64,000 nucleotides of DNA from NCBI GenBank assembly GCA_012270865.1, contig JAAXHL010000124.1, positions 1-64,000 on the forward strand. The letters run 5' to 3'. Shown here in pieces: positions 1 through 8,283 of this stretch (positions are counted from its first letter, which is position 1; the number at the start of each line of letters is the position of its first letter). The notes under the pieces were generated by a model. The model saw only the letters and a list, made by a program, of their open reading frames with translations, was not told the origin of the DNA and searched no databases. The stretch is from Candidatus Poribacteria bacterium. GTDB lineage: Bacteria; Poribacteria; WGA-4E; WGA-3G. A program made the position numbers and the translations under genes.

Positions 1-453
1 TTTAATTCTAATGGTCACTATAAATGCTTCCTGTTTGAGTGGCAATTGTGCGTAAAAATCAATAATCGCCCTTTCAATAATAGGGCGAATTCTGCGTTCA
101 AAATCCATAGTAGGCAATTGATGATTGGGGACGATAACACAGTTCCCAAAAAGTGTAGTGATCTTCGCGATTTTTTCACTTTCATTTAGTTGTGCGAATT
201 CGACTTCATCAGCATCTTTTAGTGAAGCAGTAACGTTGTCAAATGTATCTGGATCCACTTTAACCGTTTTTGGATCGGTAAGATCAGCAAAGTCAGACGC
301 GTATTGCTTAACTACCTTGACAAAAGACTCTTTGAAAAGTTCCTCTGCAGTCGTTTTGCAATATTTTTTTATGGCGTGGTTGATACCATCAATAATAGAA
401 AATCCAGTGCCTACAATATTGTAAGCATTGAGGACTAAACCGAGTATTGTCAT
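1..453 (-). CDS. N-terminal fragment of an unrecognised protein, runs off the left edge
   Basis: An open frame of 151 codons begins with ATG at 453 and reaches base 1 without a stop. Its RBS (AGGAGA) lies about 9 nt upstream, and a promoter of its own lies at 486-514. The protein starts MTILGLVLNAYNIVGTGFSI, a short hydrophobic stretch, then becomes charged, with FERRIRPIIERAIIDFY near residue 115. There is no catalytic motif in the visible part. The position just downstream of hsdM suggests a defence-linked gene. A short N-terminal domain of this style can precede an NTPase or effector domain, but that is a guess because the rest is outside the window. Confidence 0.75.
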   Translation of the reverse strand, partial: MTILGLVLNAYNIVGTGFSIIDGINHAIKKYCKTTAEELFKESFVKVVKQYASDFADLTDPKTVKVDPDTFDNVTASLKDADEVEFAQLNESEKIAKITTLFGNCVIVPNHQLPTMDFERRIRPIIERAIIDFYAQLPLKQEAFIVTIRIK

Positions 454-485
454 GGATTTTCATCTCCTATCACGGACTTGCCAAC

Positions 486-514
486 ATTATAGCATATTTA
501 TGGTGTTAAATCAA
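486..514 (-). promoter_or_regulatory. Sigma-70-type promoter for the gene at 1-453
   Basis: On the minus strand TTGATT (509-514) and TATAAT (486-491) are separated by 17 nt. The ATG at 453 follows 32 nt after the -10 box. This gives the edge gene its own transcription start in the gap after hsdM. Confidence 0.7.
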
Positions 515-547
515 AATTTAGGGAACCACCCGGACCGTTCTGATTCT

Positions 548-2179
548 TTACTGCTTTTCATTTAATCCAAGCCGTGCTAACACCTCTTCCAACGCTTTAT
601 CTGCCTTTTCACGTGCAACCCGTGCCTCCGTTAAATCCGCCAAAATCTCATTCACCTGACGGTGTTCGACCTTATCGCCTACGTCTACAAACTGCGATGG
701 GCTCAAATTGTAATCGGTTTTTCGGGCATCTTCTAACGTAATAACACTGCTCAACTTCTCGCGAGACTCCCACGTCTGATAAACCTCCGTCGCTGCATCA
801 ATCCCTTCATCGGTCAGAATATTTTTCGGTTTCCCCTTCTCAAAATATTCGGAGAGATTGATGAGCAGTATCTGTTCTTTCCGTTCCGTTGGTTTGTTGC
901 GGTTCAGGAATAAAATAATCCCCGGTGCACTTGTATTGTAAAACAGATTTTCAGGCAAGAGGAGCACACCTTCAATGAGATCCGCCTCTACAAATTCCTT
1001 CCGAATGTCGCGCTCACGACTGCTCTGCTTACTCCCTGAACCACGAGAGACTGCACCGGTATCCAGCACAATTGCTGCACGTCCTGTCTCTTTCAGAGAT
1101 GCGTGTATATGCTGTACCCACGCCCAATCTGCTGAGGAACTCGGGGCAATTCCATACGTAAACCGTTTCCAGTTATCATTGGCGTAAAAAGCATCGTCAT
1201 ATTCCTTCTGATTCCACATCGGATTGGCAACCACATAGTCAAAACGTCGCAGCGCAGAGTTGTGTGCCACATAACGCGGGTTACGGAAAGTGTCGCCGAT
1301 GCGCAATTCCGCGCCGATGAAATCGTGAAGAAAAGCGTTCATCTTTGCCATAGCATAAGTCGTGGGGGTCAGTTCTTGTCCGTAGATTTGGGATGCTTGA
1401 CTCTTTTGATTGGGATGCATCTGCTCAAATAGCAAAAGGGGTTTGATAAGCAGACCGCCTGAGCCGCACGCTGGATCGTAAACTGTGGTGTAAGGTTCTG
1501 GATTAATAAGTTTCGCCATCAACCAGCCGACCTCTTTGGGTGTGTAGAATTCACCCGCGCTCTGTCCCTGCCCTTCCGCAAACTTCCGCAGTAGATACTC
1601 ATAAGCCCGTCCGAGGATATCCGGCTCCGTGTCTTGTAGTCCAAGCCGATGCTCGCTTATCACTTCAATCAGTTTTTCCAGTCGATCATCATCAAGGAGT
1701 CGCTGTCCGCTCTGCCGTTCGTTGAAGTCCTCTACATCCAGAACACCCTCCAGTTTCGGGTTGAAACGCGCCACCTCGCGCATCGCTTCGGTAACAAATT
1801 CTCCCAAGTGACCATCTGCAGGATGATTGCGAAGTGCCTCCCAGCGATATTCCTGCGGGATGTAAAAGCGGACAATCGGTCGGCGTTCATTTTTCAGCGC
1901 GTCCGCATGGTCGGCTTTGACAATCTCTCGCGCAACTGCTTCGTCACCCAAGTCCTCAACATGTTTTCTGAATTCGTCGTCGAACACATCGGAGAGTCGC
2001 TTATAGAAAATCAGAGGCAGGATAAAGTCCTTGAATTTCGGGGCATCGGTTGCGCCGCGGATAACACAAGCAGCATCCCATAGCCACGTCTCAAGGGTGG
2101 AGATATCTAAGTGTTCTTCGTTCTTGGAGGAAAAAAGTGTAGGTTGCGGTGTGTCTGTTTCAACTTTCTTTTTCGGCAA
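548..2179 (-). CDS. hsdM: Type I restriction-modification system methyltransferase subunit HsdM
   Basis: N6-adenine DNA methyltransferase subunit of a type I RM complex, which works with HsdS (specificity) and HsdR (cleavage). The 543 residues match the usual length. The helical HsdM N-terminal domain (about 25-180) is followed by GEFYTP (209-214), the SAM-binding motif I DPACGSGG (235-242) and the catalytic motif NPMWN (319-323, in place of the usual NPPF). The C-terminal end is coiled (LTEARVAREKADKALEE). The start is a TTG at 2179 with AAAGGAAA about 9 nt upstream. No hsdS or hsdR is visible: downstream is the edge gene and upstream are unrelated secreted-protein genes, so the partners must lie beyond the left edge or be missing. 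Confidence 0.95.
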   Translation of the reverse strand: MPKKKVETDTPQPTLFSSKNEEHLDISTLETWLWDAACVIRGATDAPKFKDFILPLIFYKRLSDVFDDEFRKHVEDLGDEAVAREIVKADHADALKNERRPIVRFYIPQEYRWEALRNHPADGHLGEFVTEAMREVARFNPKLEGVLDVEDFNERQSGQRLLDDDRLEKLIEVISEHRLGLQDTEPDILGRAYEYLLRKFAEGQGQSAGEFYTPKEVGWLMAKLINPEPYTTVYDPACGSGGLLIKPLLLFEQMHPNQKSQASQIYGQELTPTTYAMAKMNAFLHDFIGAELRIGDTFRNPRYVAHNSALRRFDYVVANPMWNQKEYDDAFYANDNWKRFTYGIAPSSSADWAWVQHIHASLKETGRAAIVLDTGAVSRGSGSKQSSRERDIRKEFVEADLIEGVLLLPENLFYNTSAPGIILFLNRNKPTERKEQILLINLSEYFEKGKPKNILTDEGIDAATEVYQTWESREKLSSVITLEDARKTDYNLSPSQFVDVGDKVEHRQVNEILADLTEARVAREKADKALEEVLARLGLNEKQ

Positions 2180-2219
2180 TGGCTCGTTTCCTTTGAGGAA
2201 TGGTTTTCAGTTGTCAGTA

Positions 2220-2240
2220 GGCGGGGTTGAAAACCCCGCC
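2220..2240 (-). terminator. GC hairpin downstream of the LamG gene
   Basis: Perfect 9-bp stem GGCGGGGTT / AACCCCGCC with a GAA loop, 27 bp after the stop of the LamG gene. It has no clear T tract, so it may be a dispersed hairpin rather than a classical terminator. The same GGGGTT-N3-AACCCC core recurs near 3152, 3212 and 63220. Confidence 0.45.
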
Positions 2241-2266
2241 AGCGAAGGTTTAAGAAGTTGTTATCT

Positions 2267-3037
2267 CTATCGTTGTAACGTCACGCCTGAGCGTTTCAGG
2301 TCCGCCCATTGGGTTGCCAGTTTACCTTGCGGTTCAACCGGCAGGAACGTCTCAACGCCTTCCATGATTAGATTGATTTCGTCTTCGTCCAAGGCACGGG
2401 TGAAGACTGCGTAATCGTCCATCAAACCGGCGAAAGTCTCGCCACCGGAACCACCGATCCGATAGGTGACGTTCGCACCAGCCGTTTCTTGGAAATCGGT
2501 CTCGGCGACCATCTCACCGTCGGCGTAAAGTTTGAATTTATCGCCATCGCTTGTAACCGCTACGTGCATCCACTTATCCGCTTCAACGATACCCGGATCG
2601 GTCTGACACAGAACTGTCCATCCGGCGACGCGTCCACGCCAAGAGATGAGTCCTTCGTCTTTGTTAATGAACAAGGTATTGTGTCCAGAAGCACCAGGGA
2701 GGCTCCGCCAGATGTGTTCCCACGTAGTGCCATCAAAGTTCGGATTAATCCAAGCAGAGATTGTGAACGGGTCTGATTTGAAAATGTCACCGTGAAGCGA
2801 GTCGGAGACTTGCATCTCGACATAAGCAGCCGGATCAAGTTCAATCGCGTCTCCAAATTTGCCAGCGACCCATTTGGAGCCGCCTGTAATTTCGCCGTGG
2901 TTATCGTTGCCGGATATGTCTTCGGGGTTCCCCTCAAACGGGTAGTATGCCACCATATCTGGATCTTCACCCGTAATCCCTAAAGTGGCACTCAAAAATA
3001 AAAAGGTGAATGACAAGATTAACGTAAGGACTTTCAT
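2267..3037 (-). CDS. Secreted LamG (concanavalin A-like) domain protein with C-terminal tag
   Basis: 256 aa with a signal peptide (about 1-20, MKVLTLILSFTFLFLSATLG). A single LamG/concanavalin-A-like fold follows: it begins VAYYPFEGNPEDISGNDNHG (29-48), contains PFTISAWINP, and ends DDYAVFTRALDEDEI, the hallmark end of LamG_3 domains. Such domains bind carbohydrate or protein outside the cell. After the fold comes a tail, LPVEPQGKLATQWADLKR, which is also found at the ends of three other secreted proteins in this window. The ATG at 3037 has AGGAG about 8 nt upstream. The substrate is unknown; the protein probably acts in the periplasm or on the surface. Confidence 0.85.
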   Translation of the reverse strand: MKVLTLILSFTFLFLSATLGITGEDPDMVAYYPFEGNPEDISGNDNHGEITGGSKWVAGKFGDAIELDPAAYVEMQVSDSLHGDIFKSDPFTISAWINPNFDGTTWEHIWRSLPGASGHNTLFINKDEGLISWRGRVAGWTVLCQTDPGIVEADKWMHVAVTSDGDKFKLYADGEMVAETDFQETAGANVTYRIGGSGGETFAGLMDDYAVFTRALDEDEINLIMEGVETFLPVEPQGKLATQWADLKRSGVTLQR

Positions 3038-3128
3038 CGGAATAGCTCCTTTTTAGCGTTTCGTTAGACGTTGAAAAATTTAGTCTACACCTAATCACAT
3101 ATTAACACATCAACGAAAAAAAATCAAT

Positions 3129-3246
3129 TTTTAGCAGGGAATTCAGGAATCGGGGTTACAAACCCCTCCTACAACGGGTTGGAGCCGTTTTTGGCAGGGA
3201 ATTCAGAAATCGGGGTTATAAACCCCTCCTACAACGGGTTGGAGGG
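3129..3246. repeat. Two tandem copies of a 60-bp unit with an internal hairpin
   Basis: Bases 3129-3180 recur at 3189-3240 with only a few changes, period exactly 60. Each copy holds a GGGGTT-N3-AACCCC stem-loop (3152-3166 and 3212-3226) followed by CTCCTACAACGGGTTGGAG. It lies in the gap between the LamG gene and the glycosyltransferase gene. Confidence 0.85.
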
Positions 3247-3257
3247 GCTCGGTGCGT

Positions 3258-4457
3258 TTATGAGGCACGTTTAATGATCTCGGTATAGCGTTGATGGAGT
3301 TTCGCACCGATGCTTCGCCAGTCGTAGTCTTTTTCGACGCGGGCGCGTCCGTTTTCGCCGATTCTACGGCGGAGTGCCGGGTCTGTCAGCAGTCGGGTGA
3401 CTGCCTCCGCAAAGGGTTTCGGTTCATCAGCAATGAAGATTTCCTCGCCGTCTTTGAGGTCTAACCCCTCCGCGCCGACTGACGTAGAAACAATCGCTTT
3501 GCCCATCGCCAACGCTTCGAGGATTTTCAGGCGGGTACCACTCCCGATACGCAACGGCACGACGAAGACCGTCGCCTCGGCGAAGTAGGGTTTAATCTCC
3601 GGTACACGTCCCGTAACGATAACGCCATCCCTTTCCGCCAACTTTTGGACGCGTGCCGACGGATTCCCGCCGACAATAGAGAATTGCACATCCGGTACCT
3701 TGTTTCGGATACCCGGTAAGATTTCATCTGCGAAGAAGGCGACCGCGTCCTCATTCGGATACCAGTCCATACTGCCGATATAGATGAGGTGTGCTGGTGC
3801 TTCGGTGGTAAAATCGGGTTGGAAATGCGTCACATCAACACCGTTTGGGATTATCGTAATAGTGTCCGTTGCGCAGTGCCGATGAAAGACGGCGGCATCG
3901 ACATCGGACGTACACGTGACGGCATCGAACTTCGGACTTAGCACCCGTTCATAGCGTTGAAAGGCGAGTTGCTGCGTCCAATACATGAATTTATAGAACG
4001 GGTTAGCCGTCTCACTACAGAGGCGCCGCCAGATTTCGGAATCGACGTTCTGTTGTGAAAGCACACCCGGTAGATCGGTCTCCGTGTGGAACTGTGCCGT
4101 GTGGAACATCTCGTAATGGACGAGATCGTAGGCTTCAGTCGCGAGCAACTCCTTGAATTTCTGACGGTAGGCAGGTAGATCGTAGCGTGCGACCGTGATA
4201 GGTTGTCGTCTGTAGAAGGCGTTGATAAGTGTACGGAACGATACGCGTGGGAGTGTCGGTGCATTCGGGACGAGGTGAACTTGAACGCCTAACTGCTGGA
4301 GTTCGGCGACACCTTCTTCATCTGTCGGTTGCGTCTCCAGGGCGAGCAGTGTTATATCGCTTTTCTTCGCAATCTGTTTGAGGAGGTTAAAGACCCGAAT
4401 ACGTCCGCCATCGGTGAGTGGAAACGGCACGGTGGGAGAAAGAAAAAGAATTTTCAT
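3258..4457 (-). CDS. Glycosyltransferase family 4 (GT-B fold)
   Basis: 399 aa transferase of the GT4 class, which moves a sugar from a nucleotide donor onto a glycan or lipid acceptor in the cytoplasm. The N-terminal Rossmann half starts MKILFLSPTVPFPLTDGGRI with the glycine-rich acceptor loop. The C-terminal half has IPNGVD (203-208), IGSMDWYPN (227-235), and the donor-binding stretch VPLRIGSGTRLKILEALAMG (300-319), in which E314 is the usual E of the EX7E motif. It resembles TIGR03087/stp1-like sugar transferases. It ends 21 bp before the 60-bp repeats and starts 10 bp after the S66 peptidase gene, with which it is probably co-transcribed. The acceptor cannot be told. Confidence 0.9.
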   Translation of the reverse strand: MKILFLSPTVPFPLTDGGRIRVFNLLKQIAKKSDITLLALETQPTDEEGVAELQQLGVQVHLVPNAPTLPRVSFRTLINAFYRRQPITVARYDLPAYRQKFKELLATEAYDLVHYEMFHTAQFHTETDLPGVLSQQNVDSEIWRRLCSETANPFYKFMYWTQQLAFQRYERVLSPKFDAVTCTSDVDAAVFHRHCATDTITIIPNGVDVTHFQPDFTTEAPAHLIYIGSMDWYPNEDAVAFFADEILPGIRNKVPDVQFSIVGGNPSARVQKLAERDGVIVTGRVPEIKPYFAEATVFVVPLRIGSGTRLKILEALAMGKAIVSTSVGAEGLDLKDGEEIFIADEPKPFAEAVTRLLTDPALRRRIGENGRARVEKDYDWRSIGAKLHQRYTEIIKRAS

Positions 4458-4466
4458 TTTTTTAAA

Positions 4467-5516
4467 TCAGACATCTATAACGGCTGCTTCGTCAATAACA
4501 ATTTCCTGCTTGGTGGAATCAATACGCACCTTTGTCCCGATTGGAATGACGAACATCGGATCGGTATGTCCGAAGTCCATATTGGTAACGATCGGCATAT
4601 CGTTTAGTCCGTGTTCCTCGCGGACGGCTTTACAGAGTGCATCGTCGTATTCGCTAAAAGTCTGTGGGTCAACACCGCCGCCGGGTCGTCCGAGTAGGAT
4701 ACCGTTAAGTCCTTCAAGAATACCCATAGCTGCGATGCATCGGACGAATTCGGTTAGAAACGAAGGGGGTGGCGCGTCTTCGGAAGTCTCTAAGAAAAGA
4801 ACGGCACCTTGAAGATCCGCAGCGGAAAAATAGTCAGTCCCGCGAAGCCAGTCCAGCACTTCAACACAGCCTCCGAATAGCTGCCCTTCGGCAATACCTC
4901 CGTCCTGATGAAATTTCCAGCCAGTGCAAGGGTTCAGTTTTCGACGGATGGATTGGTTTTCTGGGTTCTCCCACGGTAGACGTTCAACCGTCCATCCGGA
5001 TTGATTCTGCGGGATAACACCGATAGGTTCGGTAGAAAAGAGCGTGCGTCTAACGGAATCCACCATATAGGGAAACATCCCGCAGTTTTCAGCAAATCCT
5101 GCCATAAATGAGGGACCATAAAATGAGACGATACCTGCTTTAAAACAGACGGCGTGCGAAATAGTCGTGTCCGAAAAACCCATAAAGACCTTGGGGTTCT
5201 TCCGAATCAGGTCCAAGTCGAGGTAGGGCAGCGTGCGGATGGAATCTTCACCGCCGATTGTCGAGATGATACCGTCAATCGTTTTATCGGCAAAAGCCGT
5301 CATCAGGTCGTCGGCACGCGCTTCCGGGTTTTTAGCGAGCCAATCAGCATCGCGCAAGGCGTGCGCGGTTTCGATAACCGTTACGCCGAATTCTTCCGCA
5401 AATTGCTGTTTACCGATCTCATAACGGTAAGGAATGGTGCCGGGGCCACCCCAAGAGAGCGAAATCGCTGCAATACGGCTACCGAGACGCAGTATCTTGG
5501 GTTTGACTTTCATCAT
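4467..5516 (-). CDS. S66 family peptidase, LD-carboxypeptidase / MccF-like
   Basis: 349 aa serine peptidase of family S66, whose members cut L,D bonds in murein peptides or hydrolyse microcin C-type nucleotide peptides (MccF). The catalytic triad is visible: Ser115 in GFSD, Glu243 in FLETSED and His317 in DFGHTDPM, along with IGGEDS (88-92). The FLET-ED-PPP stretch and the length of ~350 aa favour the MccF-like branch over short LdcA. The start is ATG at 5516 or the next ATG at 5513. The gene overlaps the 3' end of the upstream membrane-protein gene by 38 bp, suggesting translational coupling. The true substrate is not settled. Confidence 0.88.
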   Translation of the reverse strand: MMKVKPKILRLGSRIAAISLSWGGPGTIPYRYEIGKQQFAEEFGVTVIETAHALRDADWLAKNPEARADDLMTAFADKTIDGIISTIGGEDSIRTLPYLDLDLIRKNPKVFMGFSDTTISHAVCFKAGIVSFYGPSFMAGFAENCGMFPYMVDSVRRTLFSTEPIGVIPQNQSGWTVERLPWENPENQSIRRKLNPCTGWKFHQDGGIAEGQLFGGCVEVLDWLRGTDYFSAADLQGAVLFLETSEDAPPPSFLTEFVRCIAAMGILEGLNGILLGRPGGGVDPQTFSEYDDALCKAVREEHGLNDMPIVTNMDFGHTDPMFVIPIGTKVRIDSTKQEIVIDEAAVIDV

Positions 5517-6582
5517 CCAATATCCCGATTTTTTCCTTTACTTTCGCAATAAGTACAAGCAGTCGTTCCTTCGCGCGCTGACGTGAACCCGGCACCGGTG
5601 GTGGCGGGTTAAAGACCGTCCCACGATCCCGCTGTACCCAGCCTTTTATACTGTCACTTGCCTGAATGCGAAGCCACTCGCTGTCCAGATCGAGGTAGAC
5701 GTTCAATCGCTCGTTCTCGTTTCGGATGTTATATTTTAGGGGTGTATCTTTGATGTGCCAACTCACATCGTTTTCACCTGTTGATACTTGCGTCTTCCGT
5801 GATAGCGGTATCTTCAACGCCTCAAATTCTCGTCTGAGTTCCTGCGTCAATTTGCCTTCAGCGAGAGCGGTCTGCGATGCTAAACCGACTTGAAACAGAA
5901 ACGTCAAAATCTCAGGTTTCGACTGCTGATAGACATTGAGTTTTTCAGTGCCGTTTTCAATGCGATACGTCTGCTGCGTCCCTTTATCTATGATACGCCA
6001 CCGCCTATTTACCTGTCCGGTGGAGATTTCCAAATCTGTGGAGAGCGGAAGATTGTTTTTATCAAAAGCGTCCTTAAGGTCGGGTAGGTAGACATCAATT
6101 TGATGACCTGTCTTGACGATGCTGTACCCGGCACCCGGTGCATTTTTGAGCACCCACTCCTCGCCACTTAACAGGACTTCGAGGGTAGCCGTACTCGGAC
6201 CGAAGCGAATATCTTCTGTCATATTCGCGAACATCTTTTGCCAATTAATCTCTTTTTCCAACGCGTTGTCAAGTTCTTTACCTTTGAGTTTGGCACGATG
6301 CGTCAACGCCGCGCTAAATAGGTGTTCTCGGTCCAATCTACCGCTGTTCAGATTGCTCATATATTTTTGATCTAAGTTGAAACGGTATACATCTTTGGTA
6401 TAGGCGAGCGGTTTGGAATTGACTGTCGGTCTCCCGCGGACGGCTGTACGACTGTGAATTTGCAGTTTCGCGGTGTCCTTCTGTTCAACCGGTGGTGCCT
6501 GAAGGATGTAGACCGCAATTCCAAAGCTGATTGCGAGGATAAAGATAATACCGAAGGTTAGGCTTTTCAGAAATGCTTTCAT
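5479..6582 (-). CDS. Membrane-anchored protein with two repeated domains and an SH3-like end
   Basis: 367 aa, function not recognised. It has an N-terminal signal anchor (about 7-29, LTFGIIFILAISFGIAVYIL) and then an exported region. Two similar segments carry a PLS..L-ISTG...RW.I.DKGTQQTYRIEN..EKLNVY pattern (about residues 175-225 and 260-300), followed by EWLRIQASDSIKGWVQRDRG, which looks like a bacterial SH3 (SH3b) strand pattern. A basic, coiled C-terminus follows. Its coupling to the S66 peptidase gene hints at a cell-wall role, but this is only context. Confidence 0.7.
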   Translation of the reverse strand: MKAFLKSLTFGIIFILAISFGIAVYILQAPPVEQKDTAKLQIHSRTAVRGRPTVNSKPLAYTKDVYRFNLDQKYMSNLNSGRLDREHLFSAALTHRAKLKGKELDNALEKEINWQKMFANMTEDIRFGPSTATLEVLLSGEEWVLKNAPGAGYSIVKTGHQIDVYLPDLKDAFDKNNLPLSTDLEISTGQVNRRWRIIDKGTQQTYRIENGTEKLNVYQQSKPEILTFLFQVGLASQTALAEGKLTQELRREFEALKIPLSRKTQVSTGENDVSWHIKDTPLKYNIRNENERLNVYLDLDSEWLRIQASDSIKGWVQRDRGTVFNPPPPVPGSRQRAKERLLVLIAKVKEKIGILDDESQTQDTASR

Positions 6583-6719
6583 GTGTGTTGTCCTATTCCG
6601 AGCAGTGTATTTTAAATTTGCTTCTTAAACGGATATAGGCAAAAATCAGTTGACTTTAAGTCTCCGAAAGTTCAGAATTGATCGTATATCTCTACTATTA
6701 TCCACTATTTAGGGGAAAT

Positions 6720-8024
6720 ATGCAAGCGTTAAATCCTTTAGCGATTGAATTAAACGAGGAACTTCGCAATGCTGCGCCATCGGTTTTCGCACTCCTTTCC
6801 GAATTAGGCAAACGTATCTACCTACCGAAAGGCATCTTAAGCCAAACAGCGGAAGCGAACGCGCAGGCGCATCAGTTCAACGCCACGCGTGCGATCGCCT
6901 TGGACTTTTCAGAGGACACAAGTGATATGATGCACCTGCCGGTTGCTCGGAAACTGGTGCCTGAACTCACACCAGAAAGCATCTACGGTTACGCACCCGT
7001 GCTCGGTCAGCAGGCGTTACGGGAGGCATGGAGAACGCATCTACTGCAAGAGAATCCGTCGCTCAGTCAGAAAACGTTCAGTCTCCCGATTGTGACCAGC
7101 GGCATGACACACGGGTTAAGCCTGCTCGCCGAACTCTTCGTGGACAGCGGAAACCTGCTTATTCTCCCAAATCAGATTTGGGGCAATTATAGGCTTATCT
7201 TCCAGACCAAAGCGGGTGCGGATATCCAGAGCTACCCCTTCTTTAACGCCTCCAGCGGCTTTAGCACACACAGTTTTCGCCAAACCCTCGCCGAGGCGAC
7301 CGATGAAAAACTGCGTGTCCTTCTGAATTTTCCGCACAATCCGACCGGCTATGCAATTACACACACGGAGGCACAACAGATTGTAGATGCAATCGTGGCG
7401 CGAGCAGAAACCGGATGCCGTATCCTTGTTATGATTGACGATGCTTATGCCGGTCTGTGGTATGATGAGACGGTCATGCACGAATCGCTTTTCGGTTTGT
7501 TGGTTGGATGCCACCCGAATGTGGTGCCTGTGAAAATAGACGGTGCCACGAAAGAGGAATACGCATGGGGTTTGCGTGTGGCGTTTATCACCTTCGGACT
7601 CGACGCAACGGTGATGCGACCACTGGAACAGAAACTAAGCGGACTCATCCGAGCGAATACCTCTGGTGCGTCGCAGGTTTCGCAAACACTCATCTGGACG
7701 GCGATGCAGGCACCGGATTATGCGGAACAGAAACAGCAGAACTATGAAATACTCAAGGCACGTGCGTTGAAGGTGAAGGCGGTTGCCTCTGATGAAAGGT
7801 ATGTGAGGTATTGGGATGTGTATCCGAGCCATGCCGGTTATTTCGTGTGTCTGCACCTTAAGTCTGGAAACGCTGAAACTGTTCGGCAGCGGCTGCTTGC
7901 AGAACACGGCATCGGTGTCATTGCGCTCGGTGAGGCGGCGTTGCGGATCGCGTATTCCTGTCTGGACGAGGCGGATATTGAGACGATGTTTGGGATAATT
8001 GTGAAGGTTATTGAGGCGTTATGA
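6720..8024 (+). CDS. PLP-dependent aminotransferase, class I/II
   Basis: About 434 aa from the ATG at 6720, chosen over an upstream in-frame ATG (6678) because AGGGGAA sits 3 nt before it at 6711-6717. Fold type I aminotransferase: NFPHNPTGYAITH (203-215), the cofactor Asp in VMIDDAYAGLWYD, and the Schiff-base Lys278 in DGATKEEYAWGLRVAF. The N-terminal and lysine regions resemble a poorly characterised aspartate-aminotransferase-like group rather than AspC, so the amino-acid substrate is open. It is divergent from the membrane-protein gene at 5479-6582. Confidence 0.9.
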   Translation: MQALNPLAIELNEELRNAAPSVFALLSELGKRIYLPKGILSQTAEANAQAHQFNATRAIALDFSEDTSDMMHLPVARKLVPELTPESIYGYAPVLGQQALREAWRTHLLQENPSLSQKTFSLPIVTSGMTHGLSLLAELFVDSGNLLILPNQIWGNYRLIFQTKAGADIQSYPFFNASSGFSTHSFRQTLAEATDEKLRVLLNFPHNPTGYAITHTEAQQIVDAIVARAETGCRILVMIDDAYAGLWYDETVMHESLFGLLVGCHPNVVPVKIDGATKEEYAWGLRVAFITFGLDATVMRPLEQKLSGLIRANTSGASQVSQTLIWTAMQAPDYAEQKQQNYEILKARALKVKAVASDERYVRYWDVYPSHAGYFVCLHLKSGNAETVRQRLLAEHGIGVIALGEAALRIAYSCLDEADIETMFGIIVKVIEAL

Positions 8025-8062
8025 AAACAATTTTTGGTAAATACCTCTTGTCCTTAATATTC

Positions 8063-8283
8063 CTATAGTTTGGACAGTTTCTGTTGGGTTCATGACCGGT
8101 TCCTAAAGCATTTCTGATTTTGCTGAATGTTTTTCACATAAATCTAACTCATAGAAAAATAAATTCTACTGCACCAATGATCAGTCCCGTAGGGACGGAA
8201 TGTCTATAGAAACGCCATATCTACCAAGCCCTAAGCCCCGTGGGGGCGGCATGTGTATTGTCTTAAAATTGTCCAAACTATAG
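8063..8283. mobile_element. 221-bp non-autonomous insertion element (MITE-like) with 9-bp target duplication
   Basis: Terminal inverted repeats CTATAGTTTGGACA (from 8063) and its complement ending at 8283 enclose 221 bp without a coding frame. The element is flanked by identical 9-bp direct repeats TTAATATTC at 8054-8062 and 8284-8292. Inside are TCCCGTAGGGAC and CCCCGTGGGGGC hairpins. It sits exactly against the stop codon of the gene at 8284-9234, whose TAA lies within the right target copy, so that protein is unchanged. Confidence 0.8.

Noticed and set aside
125-424. Plus-strand frame of 99 codons at the left edge
   Set aside because: Antisense to the minus-strand frame at 1-453, which has promoter and RBS; the plus frame has neither.
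3129-3246. CRISPR array
   Set aside because: Only two directly abutting 60-bp units without spacers; the 12-bp repeat at 44197 also lacks spacers. No cas gene seen.
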